Assembly (NCBI GenBank): GCA_009773315.1
Contig: WRPE01000010.1
Coordinates: forward strand, 1-64,000
From: Syntrophaceae bacterium
GTDB lineage: Bacteria; Desulfobacterota; Syntrophia; Syntrophales; Smithellaceae
Length of the DNA: 64,000 nucleotides
Direction: 5' to 3'
Below the pieces are notes generated by a model, which saw only the letters and a list, made by a program, of their open reading frames with translations, did not search any database and was not told the origin of the DNA. The position numbers and the translations under genes are program-made. Shown here one piece after another: positions 55,520 through 64,000 of the stretch; position 1 is the stretch's first letter; the number at the start of each line of letters is the position of its first letter.

Positions 55520-56167
55520 TTATTTTATCTTGCCGATATCTTTTTCCTTGCCGATGACAACCAGCACCTCCCCGTCTTTAACAACAAAACCGGCGTGCGG
55601 CACCATATGGACTTGATCGGCTATAACGTCGCGAATGGCAATGACTTCGATGTTGAATCTGTTGCGCAATTGCAGTTGGGCCAGTGTTTTCCCCAGAAAG
55701 CTGTTGGGCGGCGCTAATTCAAAAATCATGTAATCGTCCGACAGGGGAATATAATCCATAACGTTGGGCGAAATCAGGCTTTTGGCCAGCTTTTTGGCCA
55801 CGTCCATCTCGGGGATAATGACATCCGTCGCGCCCACTTTTTCCAGAATCAGTTTGTGATCTTCGTTGGGTGCTTTGACGATAATGTTTTTTACTTTCAT
55901 TTGTTTCAGATGCAGTGTGATTAAAGTTGCTGCGGCCAGATCTTCACCGAAGGAAATGATGGCGATATCATCTTCTCCAATACCTATTTCATCCATGATT
56001 TCCTGATCCGTTCCGTCCGCCAGCACCGCCTTGGTGGAATAATCACGGATCTTCTGAATGACATCTTTATTTTTATCGATCGCCACGACTTCAAAACCGT
56101 TTTCAAATAACGTGCGCGCGATATGGTAACCGAAGATGCCCAGCCCGATGACAACAGCTCTTTTCAT
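55520..56167 (-). CDS. trkA: Trk/Ktr potassium uptake regulatory subunit (RCK)
   Basis: A 215-residue cytoplasmic gating subunit. RCK_N has GLGIFGYHIARTL (NAD(H)/ATP-binding) and VVAIDKNKDVIQKIRD; a C-terminal TrkA_C domain (about 140-215) follows. It is immediately downstream of the channel gene, so this is a KtrAB-like system with one RCK domain pair. Confidence 0.93.
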   Translation of the reverse strand: MKRAVVIGLGIFGYHIARTLFENGFEVVAIDKNKDVIQKIRDYSTKAVLADGTDQEIMDEIGIGEDDIAIISFGEDLAAATLITLHLKQMKVKNIIVKAPNEDHKLILEKVGATDVIIPEMDVAKKLAKSLISPNVMDYIPLSDDYMIFELAPPNSFLGKTLAQLQLRNRFNIEVIAIRDVIADQVHMVPHAGFVVKDGEVLVVIGKEKDIGKIK

Positions 56168-56183
56168 TTATTTCCTCCTTTCA

Positions 56184-57554
56184 TTAACCGACCATCACGG
56201 ATTCTTCCGCATATGTAATACCCCTTTTCCTCGCCGAATACCAGGCAAAGGCCAGCGTTAAAGGTCCGACACGGCCGATAAACATCATCGCAATGATGGC
56301 ATATTTCTGGATGTCGTTGAGCTTTGGTGTTGCACCCATCGACAAGCCTACGGTGCCGAAAGCGGAAAACGTTTCAAAGACATATTCAATAAACTGATAA
56401 CGGCTGGCCAGCGGCGCCCCGCTGGTGCCGCTGAAAAACAATAGAACGGCGGTAATCACACCAATAATGATAGCTGATGCAAAGATAATGGAAAGGGTTC
56501 GATCCACAAGTTCCGGCGGAATCGTGCGGTTGGCAATATTAACATTTTCATTGCCTTTCATGCGGTTGACAATCAGGAGCAGCAGAATAGCAAAACTGGT
56601 GGTTTTGACGCCGCCGCCTGTGGAGCCGGGCGAAGCGCCGATAAACATCAGGATGATGATAACCAGAATTGTCGAGTTGGTCAAAGCTCCAATATCCACA
56701 GTATTGAAGCCGGCAGTACGCGCGACAACGGACTGGAAAAATGAGGATAAAAGCGCCGTCTTGGTTGTTGCTCCCCTTAATGTATTGTTCATCTCCATAA
56801 AGTAAAAACAGGTCGCGCCCACAAGAATCAGTGCGGCTGTTGTTATCAAAACAATCTTGGTATGGAGCGACAGCTTCTTTTCCGCGCCACGAAACTTGGC
56901 GACAACTTCTTGCTGTACGATAAAACCAATGCCGCCCAGAATAATCAAAAGCATGATCGTTACATTAATGAGGATATCACTCTGATAACGCATCATACTG
57001 TCGGGGAAAAGTGAATAGCCGCAATTATTAAAAGCGGACACGGCATTATAAAGGGCATGATAAAAGGCTTGTCCTGCCGGGAATTCCTGAACAAATCTCA
57101 AAAATAAAAGGAGCGTGCCGATACCTTCGATGATCAAAGTATAGCGCAGAACTTTTTTAACAATAGTATAAAAATCTTTTCTTGGTGTGTGCAGGAAAGC
57201 AGACTGCGTAATTTCGCGGCCTTTAAAAGAAATACCTCGTCCCATCAAAGTAAATAGTACGATCGAGAAGGTGATGATGCCCAGACCGCCCACCTGGAAA
57301 AGAACAAGGGTAATCAGCTGACCGATGACAGACAGGTCTTTGCCGATGTCCACGGAGGCAAGACCTGTAACACATACGGCGGAAGCTGATGTAAAAAGCG
57401 CATCAACAAAACGCAGGCTGCCCTGGCTGGAAGAAAAAGGAAGCCACAACGCCAGCGTGCCCAGTAGAATAAATGCTGCAAAAGTGAACACAAAGATTCG
57501 AGTCGGTGTGAGATGGCGGGAAAAAAATGTCTTAAGCATAAAATAGAGCTTCAT
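56184..57554 (-). CDS. ktrB: Trk/Ktr potassium transporter membrane subunit
   Basis: A 456-residue K+ translocating subunit with repeated membrane-pore-membrane units. Selectivity-filter-like segments include FTSASAVCVTGLASVDIG, ALYNAVSAFNNCGYSLF, IGASPGSTGGGVKTTS and ETFSAFGTVGLSMG. The first ATG (57554) and the one at 57539 are both possible starts. It lies upstream of trkA. Confidence 0.93.
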   Translation of the reverse strand: MKLYFMLKTFFSRHLTPTRIFVFTFAAFILLGTLALWLPFSSSQGSLRFVDALFTSASAVCVTGLASVDIGKDLSVIGQLITLVLFQVGGLGIITFSIVLFTLMGRGISFKGREITQSAFLHTPRKDFYTIVKKVLRYTLIIEGIGTLLLFLRFVQEFPAGQAFYHALYNAVSAFNNCGYSLFPDSMMRYQSDILINVTIMLLIILGGIGFIVQQEVVAKFRGAEKKLSLHTKIVLITTAALILVGATCFYFMEMNNTLRGATTKTALLSSFFQSVVARTAGFNTVDIGALTNSTILVIIILMFIGASPGSTGGGVKTTSFAILLLLIVNRMKGNENVNIANRTIPPELVDRTLSIIFASAIIIGVITAVLLFFSGTSGAPLASRYQFIEYVFETFSAFGTVGLSMGATPKLNDIQKYAIIAMMFIGRVGPLTLAFAWYSARKRGITYAEESVMVG

Positions 57555-57598
57555 ATATGCCCGTTATGAAGAAGGGTTAAAACTCACGATGATGCAGA

Positions 57599-58081
57599 TT
57601 ATTTATTTTTACGGTTCAAAATCATTTCCCAGATCATCAATATCGCGCCGACAGTGATTGCGGAATCCGCGACATTGAAGGCCGGCCAATGTGCTGTTCC
57701 GATATAAACATCCAGAAAATCTACTACCGCACCGAACCTCAGGCGGTCGATCAAGTTGCCGACCGCGCCACCGAAAATCAGCGTTAGAGAGCTAACCAGC
57801 ATCAGATTGCGGGGATTGCTTTTAAACAAATAATAGATGATCAAGCCTGTGGCCAGAACCGTGATGCCGGTGAAGAAAATATAACGGAATGTTTCGGAAG
57901 CATTGGCGAGAAATCCGAATGCTGCGCCGGGGTTCATCACATAGACCAGATTAAAGAATCCGTTGATCACCGGATAGGATTCATGCAGGGTAAGTCGCGA
58001 CGTAATGGCTGATTTGGTGATTTGATCCAGTGTGATAATTACCGCCGCGCCGATGAGAAATATCAGTAAATTTTTTTTCAA
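57599..58081 (-). CDS. lspA: Lipoprotein signal peptidase
   Basis: A 160-residue membrane aspartyl protease that removes prolipoprotein signal peptides. GGAVGNLIDRLRFGAVVDFL and FNVADSAITVG carry the catalytic aspartates; four hydrophobic helices are seen. Located after ileS as in many bacteria. The window encodes several lipoproteins (lipoboxes at 12011, 13937, 36255, 47258) that would need it. Confidence 0.96.
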   Translation of the reverse strand: MKKNLLIFLIGAAVIITLDQITKSAITSRLTLHESYPVINGFFNLVYVMNPGAAFGFLANASETFRYIFFTGITVLATGLIIYYLFKSNPRNLMLVSSLTLIFGGAVGNLIDRLRFGAVVDFLDVYIGTAHWPAFNVADSAITVGAILMIWEMILNRKNK

Positions 58082-58164
58082 ACAAAACTCCTTCCTTCTT
58101 TTCCTCTCCCCTCGTTGGAGGGGATGAAGGGGAGGGGGTAACCTTGTGGGTTATCCACTCAAAA

Positions 58165-60954
58165 TTATAAATTCGGCAAACAGCGGCAGCACACCGTCGG
58201 ATGGTTTGCGTCTGCACCGACCGACTCTTCGTAAATCCAGCAGCGTTCACATTTTGCGCCGCGCGCTTTTTCCACGCCAATCGTCAGGCCCTTGATTTCC
58301 TCACTCATATAGGGCTTGTTTATATCTTTCTCATTGATGAGCTGCAACTGCGAGACGATCAAAAGCGCGCGCAGTTCTTCCAGATGCGTTTCCAGCAGGG
58401 CGCGCATTTTCTCCGGCGCGGCAATACTGATGCGGGCATCAAGCGAATGGCCGATGACTTTTTCCTTGCGCGCCTGTTCGACGGCTTTGGCGATTTCGCT
58501 CTTCGCGTCAATCATGGCTTTCCAGCGCTCGCCCAGATCGGCGTTGAAATATTTTTCGTCGACCTGCGGGAATTGCGCCAGATGGATGCTTTCTGCTTTG
58601 CCGGGCCAGGCAGGCAGAGCCGCCCATACTTCTTCAGCCGTAAAGGTGAGTATCGGGGTCAGCAATCTGGTCATCGCATTCAAAATCGTAAACATGGCAG
58701 TCTGGCCGGAGCGGCGCGCCACGGAGGCGGCCTTGTTGGTGTAAAGCCGGTCTTTTAGAACATCCAGATATAGAGCGCTCAAATCCACCGAGCAATAGTT
58801 ATACAGCGTGTAGAAAACCACATGGAACTGATGGCGCTCGTAAGCTTCCATAACGCGCTTGATCACTTCCTGCAGGCGATGCAGCGCCCACTGATCCATT
58901 TCCAGCATCCGCTCATAGGCGATGCTGTCCGTGTCCGGTTTAAAATCATACATATTTCCCAGGATAAAACGACTGGTGTTGCGAATCCGGCGGTAGGCTT
59001 CCATCAGGCGTTTAAGAATTTCCTCGGAAATGCGGATGTCGTCGGTATAGTCTTCCGCCGCTACCCACAGCCTGAGAATTTCCGCGCCGTATTTGGCGAT
59101 CGCTTCTTCCGCGCCGATGACGTTGCCGACGGACTTGGACATTTTCTTGCCTTCGCCGTCCACGACAAAGCCATGTGTCAGCACGCTTTTGTAGGGAGCG
59201 CGTCCACGGGTCCCCACGGATTCCAGAAGGGAGGAATGAAACCAGCCGCGATGCTGATCCGAGCCTTCCAGATACATGTCGCACGGCGAACTCAAATCCG
59301 CTCTTTTTTCCAGAACCGCTGCATGGCTCACGCCGGAGTCAAACCACACATCCAGAATATTTATTTCTTTGGTAAACTCCGTATTATTGCAGTGTGGACA
59401 GACTGTTTGCTCAGGCATCAGATCTTTCGGTTCTTTTTCAAACCAGACATCTGCGCCGCTTTTTTCCACCAGTTTCACCAGATGATCCAGAATTTCCTGG
59501 GTCAGCACTTCATTTTTGCAGGTCGCGCAATAGAAAACGGTAATGGGCACGCCCCACAACCGCTGACGGGAAATACACCAGTCGGGACGGTTTTCCACCA
59601 TGCCGTAGATGCGGTCACGTCCCCAGGAGGGAATCCACTGCACTTCATTGATGGCGGCCAGCGCTTTTTTGCGCAGATCGTTTTTCTCCATCGAGATGAA
59701 CCACTGCTCGGTGGAACGGAAAATGATGGGTTTCTTGCAGCGCCAGCAGTGCGGATAGGAGTGCTGCAGGGGCACATGGCCCATCAGCGCGCCGACTTCG
59801 TCGAGTTTTTTAATGACGTTGTCGTTGGCATCAAACACAAACTGACCGGCAAAATGTTCGACGTCTTCGGTGAATTTCCCCGCGTCGTCCACCGGCGCAT
59901 AATTATCCAGCCCGTATTTGAGGCCGATTTCATAGTCTTCCTGACCATGACCGGGCGCGATATGCACGGTGCCGGTTCCGGCTTCCAGGGTGACGAAAGG
60001 CGCCAGAATCAGGACACTATTTCTCTTCATCAGCGGATGAATGCACTTTTGGCCTTCGAGAACTTCGCCCTTGAATTCATCAAGAATTTCATATTTTTTA
60101 TCGCGATAGCCGAAGGCATCCAGACAATAATCGAGCATGTCCTTGGCGACAATCAGCACGTCGTTATCAATCTTTACTGCGGCGTAGATAAAATCATCCT
60201 TGACGGCAATAGCCAGATTGGCAGGAATCGTCCAGGGGGTGGTCGTCCAGATCACCATATGCACTTTCTGACCGGTCAGTTTCGGCAGAGCCTGGCTGAT
60301 ATCGGAATCCAAAACGAACTTTACATAAATAGAGGGTGTGGAATGATCCGCGTATTCAACTTCGGCTTCGGCGAGTGCCGTCTTGCAGGAAGCGCACCAG
60401 TAAACAGGCTTCTTTCCTTTGTAAATACTGCCGTTGAGATAGAGTTTGCCAAACTCATTAACCGTTGAGGCTTCATAAGGATAGGCCATCGTCAGATAGG
60501 GATTCTCCCATTCACCGAAAACGCCCAGTCGTTTGAATTGTTCACGCTGGATGCTTACAAATTTTTCGGCATACACGCGGCAGGCGCGGCGCTTTTCCAC
60601 CTGCGACATTCCTGATTTCTTGCCGCCCAGTTCTTTATCGACCTGGTGTTCGATGGGCAGGCCGTGGCAATCCCAGCCCGGTACATACACGCCGTCAAAC
60701 CCGGTCATGTTTTTAGTTTTGATGACGAGATCTTTAATGATTTTATTGAGCGCCGTTCCCAGATGAATATGGCCGTTGGCGTAGGGAGGGCCGTCGTGAA
60801 GGATATAAGGCTTCTTGCCTTTGGCCGTTTCCCGGATTTTCCTGTAAATGTTCATCTCTTCCCATTTTTTAAGCATTTCCGGCTCACGTTGCGCCAGATT
60901 GGCTTTCATTGGAAAATCCGTTTGGGGAAGATTTAATGTCTGCTTGTAATCCAT
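58165..60954 (-). CDS. ileS: Isoleucyl-tRNA synthetase
   Basis: A 929-residue class Ia synthetase. [15 protein letters not shown] is the HIGH box, [10 protein letters not shown] the KMSKS loop, with [16 protein letters not shown] marking the editing domain. The C-terminal zinc motif CERCWIYEE and CCRC is complete, so it is the eubacterial zinc type. ATG at 60954. Confidence 0.97.
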   Translation of the reverse strand: MDYKQTLNLPQTDFPMKANLAQREPEMLKKWEEMNIYRKIRETAKGKKPYILHDGPPYANGHIHLGTALNKIIKDLVIKTKNMTGFDGVYVPGWDCHGLPIEHQVDKELGGKKSGMSQVEKRRACRVYAEKFVSIQREQFKRLGVFGEWENPYLTMAYPYEASTVNEFGKLYLNGSIYKGKKPVYWCASCKTALAEAEVEYADHSTPSIYVKFVLDSDISQALPKLTGQKVHMVIWTTTPWTIPANLAIAVKDDFIYAAVKIDNDVLIVAKDMLDYCLDAFGYRDKKYEILDEFKGEVLEGQKCIHPLMKRNSVLILAPFVTLEAGTGTVHIAPGHGQEDYEIGLKYGLDNYAPVDDAGKFTEDVEHFAGQFVFDANDNVIKKLDEVGALMGHVPLQHSYPHCWRCKKPIIFRSTEQWFISMEKNDLRKKALAAINEVQWIPSWGRDRIYGMVENRPDWCISRQRLWGVPITVFYCATCKNEVLTQEILDHLVKLVEKSGADVWFEKEPKDLMPEQTVCPHCNNTEFTKEINILDVWFDSGVSHAAVLEKRADLSSPCDMYLEGSDQHRGWFHSSLLESVGTRGRAPYKSVLTHGFVVDGEGKKMSKSVGNVIGAEEAIAKYGAEILRLWVAAEDYTDDIRISEEILKRLMEAYRRIRNTSRFILGNMYDFKPDTDSIAYERMLEMDQWALHRLQEVIKRVMEAYERHQFHVVFYTLYNYCSVDLSALYLDVLKDRLYTNKAASVARRSGQTAMFTILNAMTRLLTPILTFTAEEVWAALPAWPGKAESIHLAQFPQVDEKYFNADLGERWKAMIDAKSEIAKAVEQARKEKVIGHSLDARISIAAPEKMRALLETHLEELRALLIVSQLQLINEKDINKPYMSEEIKGLTIGVEKARGAKCERCWIYEESVGADANHPTVCCRCLPNL

Positions 60955-61013
60955 TTCCTGTTACTCCTGTTTTCTTAAAAAATAGCGGTTAAACCGTAAT
61001 ATATGATCCCGTG

Positions 61014-61039
61014 TAGGGAATGGTCGCGACCGTTCCCTA
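61014..61039. repeat. 26-bp near-perfect palindrome
   Basis: A loop-free palindrome with one G-T position, half site TAGGGAATGGTCG, between divergent ileS and the LPP20-like gene. Confidence 0.55.
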
Positions 61040-61234
61040 GTAATTTGTATTGATATTTCAGATCAGACGCAGTCAACTATCACATAAACCTATGCCTTTC
61101 AAGCATAACTCTTGGTGGGTAAAATGAATAGATTCTCACTGAATTTTTATTGCAACATGGAGAATATTTTGCTACTTTGGCCACGTATTTAGAGATTTGA
61201 TTGTTATTTGGACGATAACCAAAAGGAGGATAAT

Positions 61235-62131
61235 ATGAAGTTAAGATTCTTTTCCATGGTGGTTCTGACGGGAATAGTTTTTTTATGGGCATCGGCAGGG
61301 TTTTGTCAGAATGCGGTCAGTATGTCCGAATGGGTAGAAAAAGTAGGGCAGGGTTCGGTGAATTGGTCGGCAGGCTATATTGAAGCCGTCGGTATCGGCG
61401 CCCCGCCGGATAGAAGCGTCGGTAAAATAAACGCTCGACCCATGGCTTTGCGCGCGGCGAAGGTAGATGCCTATCGCAATTTGTTGGAAATAACCAAAGG
61501 CGTTCAGGTTGACGCCAGAACCACCGTCAAAGACTTTACGGTGGAGAGCGATGTCGTCAACACACAGGTTGAAGGTCTGATTAAAGGCGCACAAGTCGTT
61601 GATCAGCAATACATGTCCGACGGCACCGTTGAAGTCAGGCTGAGAATGCCGCTTTATGGGAATTTGTCGCAAATCATGGTTCCGCTGGCTATTGAAAAAC
61701 GGAAATCAGTTCCACAACCCGCACCGGCAGCGCCGGCTCCTCCTGCGCCTGCTCCTGCTGCTCCTGCTGTGACAGCTCCTCCTGCTCCGGTGACCTATAC
61801 CGGATTAGTGGTTGACGCCCGCGGCATTGGAGCGCGTCCGGCCATGTCACCGCGCATCTATGATGAGGACGGCAAGGAAGTTTATGGCTCGGCCAACGTG
61901 GATCGTGAATACGCCATCCAGCAGGGCATGAGCGGATACGCACGCGACCTCACGGCAGCTCAGAGTAATCAGCGCGTGACGGCTAACCCCGTAACAGTGA
62001 AAGCGCTGAAAACCGGCGGCCCCGGTAAATCCGACGTGATTATCAGCAATGCCGACGCGGGGCAAATACGCGCTTCCGCGGAGAATGCGTCTTTTATGAA
62101 AAAATGCCGGGTCATGATCGTTTTGGATTAA
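61235..62131 (+). CDS. LPP20-like exported protein
   Basis: A 298-residue protein. A signal peptide (SMVVLTGIVFLWASAGFCQN) is followed by a domain about 55-150 with ARPMALRAAKVDAYRNLLE and GLIKGAQVVDQQYMSDGTVEV, matching the LPP20/FlgT-N pattern. A Pro/Ala linker (about 160-187) leads to a second domain (VVDARGIGARPAMSPRIYDE). AAGGAGG fixes the ATG at 61235. It is transcribed away from ileS and ends in its own terminator before mutL. Confidence 0.75.
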   Translation: MKLRFFSMVVLTGIVFLWASAGFCQNAVSMSEWVEKVGQGSVNWSAGYIEAVGIGAPPDRSVGKINARPMALRAAKVDAYRNLLEITKGVQVDARTTVKDFTVESDVVNTQVEGLIKGAQVVDQQYMSDGTVEVRLRMPLYGNLSQIMVPLAIEKRKSVPQPAPAAPAPPAPAPAAPAVTAPPAPVTYTGLVVDARGIGARPAMSPRIYDEDGKEVYGSANVDREYAIQQGMSGYARDLTAAQSNQRVTANPVTVKALKTGGPGKSDVIISNADAGQIRASAENASFMKKCRVMIVLD

Positions 62132-62158
62132 ACCGGAAGTGCCACATGACATAAACGA

Positions 62159-62196
62159 GGCCGCAGTCACGAACGCTTTGGTGGCTGCGGCTTTTT
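62159..62196 (+). terminator. Terminator of the LPP20-like gene
   Basis: A GCCGCAG...CTGCGGC stem with a short inner stem is followed by five Ts, shortly after the stop at 62131. Confidence 0.75.
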
Positions 62197-62218
62197 CTAT
62201 ATTAAAAAGGAATAGAGT

Positions 62219-64000
62219 TTGTCTAAACGTATTGTCGTTCTGTCCGAAGAGGTAGCCAACCAGATTGCCGCCGGGGAGGTGGTGGAAAGACCGGCGTCGA
62301 TTATCAAGGAGCTGATCGAAAATTCCATCGACGCGGGAGCCTGCGATATCCGTGTCGAACTTACCAAAGGCGGTTGTCAGTCCGTCAGAATCGTGGATAA
62401 CGGATCAGGCATTGAACGCGAAGATGTGGCCCTGGTTTTTGAGCGGCATGCCACCAGTAAAATCTCGAAACTGGAGGATATCTATTATGTCGGTTCCTTC
62501 GGTTTCCGTGGCGAGGCGATGGCCAGCATCGCGTCCGTAGCTAGGGTGGAAATGCTGACCCGCCGCCCCGACGATCCGGAGGGAACAAAAGCGGTGGCCG
62601 AGGCAGGCTGTATTTCTGAAATATCTCCGGCGGGCACGCCTGCCGGAACGCAAATCACTGTGACGGAACTATTTGCCAATGTGCCGGCGCGCCGGAAATT
62701 TCTCAAGACCGAAGCCACCGAGCAAAGCGCTTGCCTCGACGCGATCACCCGTTTGGCGTTGGCGCATCCGGAAGTCCGCTTTGTTGTGACGACCAATGGA
62801 AGGGACGTGTTTGCGGCACCTGCCGCCAGAGATATTTCTGAACGTGTCGCCATGGTCATGGGGAATGATTTTACCGGCCATTGCCTCGCGATAAGTGGGC
62901 AAAAGGAAAATGTCCGGATCAAAGGTTTTATTTCAACGCCGGAATTTACGAAGTCCAACTCTAAAAGCATTTTTCTGTTTGTCAATTCACGCTTTATCCG
63001 AGACAACAGCATGACGCACGCGGCGCTTGCGGCCTATCGGCAGGTGATCGAACCGCGCCGCTATCCCGCGGCTGTTTTGTTTCTCGATCTGCCGGGCGAA
63101 GAGGTCGATATTAATGTTCATCCGGCCAAACTGGAAGTGCGCTTCCGGAATTCCCGCGAGATTTACGATCTGGTTTTCAAAACGGTGGCACATCGCTTGG
63201 CCTCCGCGCAGACGTCAAAACATGCTTTTGCTTATCGTTTAACGCCGCGCGAAACAACATCCTCTTCCTCCGGATTCTGGAGGCCTCAATCGTCCTATGT
63301 CTCTTCGGAACGGCCGCGTGAAATATTTTCGCGGCAGAATCTACGGCAGGCAATTGACGATGACTTGTTTGCGCGCGCGGGATGTCCTTCCGATGTTCCC
63401 GTGAGAGTTGAGGAAGTTTCCTGCGGGGGAAAAATCACCTTTGCGAATCGAAAATATCTGGGCCAGTTCGCCGATACGTATCTGGTATTTGGCGGTCCCA
63501 ATGGTGTGATGCTGGTGGATCAGCATGCGGCGCATGAAAGGATTATCCTCGAGCGTTTAAAAGCGGCCGCAGGCGGAAAAGTAATCAGCCAGCCCTTACT
63601 GATGCCGGAGGTCGTCAGCCTCACGCCCGCGCAGATTAGTCTTTTTGAAGGCGCGATGCCCCTGCTTTCCGACATCGGGCTGGACTTGGAAATATTTGGC
63701 CGCGACGCCATTGTGGTGAAAGCCCTACCCGCGAGTCTGCCTCATGTTCCGCCCGGCGATGTTATCTCCGATCTGGCCGATCAGCTGGGCGACGGACAGG
63801 CATGCCCATCGCTTGCGGAACGCAAAGAAAAGATACTGGCGTCCCTGGCCTGCCGCGCCGCGATCAAGGCCAATGCGGTTCTTTCCACAGAGGAAGTCAC
63901 CGCTTTGTGTCGTGATCTGGAGAAAACACCTTTTAACGCCACTTGTCCGCACGGACGCCCGATCAGCGTGCAATTTTCCCTCTATGAAATTGAAAGAATG
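62219..64000 (+). CDS. mutL: DNA mismatch repair protein MutL (partial, runs off the end)
   Basis: 594 codons of a mismatch-repair ATPase, beginning at TTG 62219 with AAGG upstream; the 3' end is outside the window. The GHKL N-terminus is complete: IVVLSEEVANQIAAGEVVER, ELIENSIDAGA, DNGSGIE, GFRGEAMASI. The C-terminal region has the endonuclease motif DQHAAHERIILE (matching DQHA-x2-E-x4-E) near residue 435 and CPHGRP near 580, both hallmarks of the nicking type of MutL found in organisms lacking MutH. Confidence 0.95.
   Translation, partial: MSKRIVVLSEEVANQIAAGEVVERPASIIKELIENSIDAGACDIRVELTKGGCQSVRIVDNGSGIEREDVALVFERHATSKISKLEDIYYVGSFGFRGEAMASIASVARVEMLTRRPDDPEGTKAVAEAGCISEISPAGTPAGTQITVTELFANVPARRKFLKTEATEQSACLDAITRLALAHPEVRFVVTTNGRDVFAAPAARDISERVAMVMGNDFTGHCLAISGQKENVRIKGFISTPEFTKSNSKSIFLFVNSRFIRDNSMTHAALAAYRQVIEPRRYPAAVLFLDLPGEEVDINVHPAKLEVRFRNSREIYDLVFKTVAHRLASAQTSKHAFAYRLTPRETTSSSSGFWRPQSSYVSSERPREIFSRQNLRQAIDDDLFARAGCPSDVPVRVEEVSCGGKITFANRKYLGQFADTYLVFGGPNGVMLVDQHAAHERIILERLKAAAGGKVISQPLLMPEVVSLTPAQISLFEGAMPLLSDIGLDLEIFGRDAIVVKALPASLPHVPPGDVISDLADQLGDGQACPSLAERKEKILASLACRAAIKANAVLSTEEVTALCRDLEKTPFNATCPHGRPISVQFSLYEIERM

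Noticed and set aside
58822-60468. 548-codon open frame on the plus strand
   Set aside because: It lies opposite ileS, whose motifs are complete; composition reflects the antisense of a GC-rich gene.

Overview
The window looks like a chromosome segment of an anaerobic deltaproteobacterium (Desulfobacterota, perhaps Syntrophales-like). This is inferred from gene content: an oxygen-sensitive 2-hydroxyacyl-CoA dehydratase with its ATPase activator, the anaerobic glycerol-3-phosphate dehydrogenase GlpABC, a methylenetetrahydrofolate reductase fused to a MetV-like iron-sulfur domain, a stand-alone molybdopterin oxidoreductase, and the gene orders rpsF-rpsR-DUF2232-rplI-dnaB, scpA-scpB-rluB and ileS-lspA. 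No 16S gene is present, so the assignment is tentative.

Layout. 1-4.5 kb: end of a TRAP-transporter binding protein, a three-gene dehydratase operon, a gene remnant, and a DUF4160/DUF2442 pair. 4.8-7.1 kb: cyclophilin and two conserved proteins. 7.1-10.8 kb (minus): ribosomal S6, S18 and L9, a membrane protein and DnaB. 11.1-15.5 kb: a decayed class II aldolase and two lipoprotein metallopeptidases. 15.5-19.8 kb: an LsrF-type aldolase/thiolase overlapping a zinc dehydrogenase (minus), and a triple-PAS HD-GYP protein. 19.9-22.5 kb: an NTF2-fold protein and a molybdopterin enzyme.

22.7-32.7 kb is an integrated element of about 9.8 kb at the 3' end of tRNA-Arg(CCG), bounded by 125/129-bp direct repeats. 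All its recognisable genes are on the minus strand: P4-type integrase, RadC-like JAB protein, two unknown proteins, AlpA regulator, DUF927 replication ATPase, a repeat-rich AT-rich putative origin, CHC2/TOPRIM primase, and two proteins carrying three copies of a winged-helix domain. The last of these resembles phage small terminase (Nu1/TerS). No capsid, tail or conjugation genes are present. The gene set resembles phage-inducible chromosomal islands (PICI-like satellites) and is the best candidate in this window for something undescribed.

32.8-49.9 kb: MetF-MetV fusion, cell-wall amidase, ZnuACB-type metal transporter with an SBF-type transporter, Fe-superoxide dismutase, an IHF/HU protein, rluB-scpB-scpA-trpS, HU, a UbiA prenyltransferase with a radical SAM/SPASM enzyme, and a secreted metalloprotease with a CFI-box C-terminal sorting-type tail. 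49.9-55.4 kb: glycerol operon glpKABC (minus). 55.5-57.6 kb: Trk/Ktr potassium uptake. 57.6-61 kb: lspA and ileS. 61.2-64 kb: an LPP20-like exported protein and the start of mutL, which runs off the end.
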